From NCBI RefSeq assembly GCF_901709675.1, contig NC_051097.1, positions 6,922,039-6,986,038 of the forward strand: a DNA stretch of 64,000 nt, written 5' to 3'. Positions 63,981 to 64,000 of the stretch are shown piece after piece. The notes under the pieces were generated by a model. That model did not search any database and was not told the origin of the DNA. It worked only from the letters and a program-made list of their open reading frames with translations. The DNA is from Syngnathus acus. Taxonomy: Eukaryota > Chordata > Actinopteri > Syngnathiformes > Syngnathidae. The stretch's first letter is position 1. Each line of letters begins with the position of its first letter. Both the position numbers and the translations under genes were made by a program.

Positions 63981-64000
63981 CTACAGAGAATTAATTGAAT

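Overview
This is a compact teleost nuclear DNA window, probably percomorph. Introns are often only about 80-120 bp and conform to GT-AG. Non-coding DNA is rich in GT/CA microsatellites, MITE-like inverted-repeat elements and a dispersed repeat typical of ray-finned fish. I rebuilt every multi-exon gene by hand: each exon-exon phase closes, and the proteins match remembered vertebrate families in order and length.

Layout. (1) 1-3,655: flank beyond the EXD3 3' end, no convincing gene. (2) 3,656 to about 25 kb, minus strand: EXD3 (Mut-7/Nibbler-like 3'-5' exonuclease with C-terminal Mut7-C domain), whose last two exons lie beyond a 13.3-kb intron. (3) 26,050-31,254, plus: CDC37L1, an HSP90 co-chaperone relative. 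(4) 33,561-36,312, minus: AK3, mitochondrial GTP:AMP phosphotransferase. (5) 36,900-41,966, plus: RCL1, 18S rRNA processing, with a mir-101b hairpin in intron 8. (6) 42,169-44,976, minus: annexin A3. (7) 46,847-55,306, plus: an AF4/FMR2 scaffold, best fit AFF1. (8) 56,535 to beyond the right edge, minus: a very large type I membrane receptor with eight visible C-type lectin-like domains plus SUEL/rhamnose-lectin, F5/8C (discoidin) and LCCL domains.

The gene order CDC37L1-AK3-RCL1(mir-101) is the one known from human 9p24. EXD3 belongs to human 9q34 and ANXA3 and AFF1 to human 4q21, so the block joins segments that are separate in human. Genes are arranged as divergent pairs (EXD3/CDC37L1, AK3/RCL1, ANXA3/AFF1) and convergent pairs (CDC37L1/AK3, RCL1/ANXA3, AFF1/lectin receptor). 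They do not form one pathway.

The most unusual item is the lectin receptor at 56.5-64 kb: I know no named vertebrate family with the order CTLD, SUEL, F5/8C, LCCL, seven CTLDs, membrane span and an NPxY-type tail. Other points of interest are a MITE inserted exactly at a CDC37L1 splice donor, a probable GC-AG intron in EXD3, and a cluster of RBPJ-type CGTGGGAA sites in and beside the large EXD3 intron.
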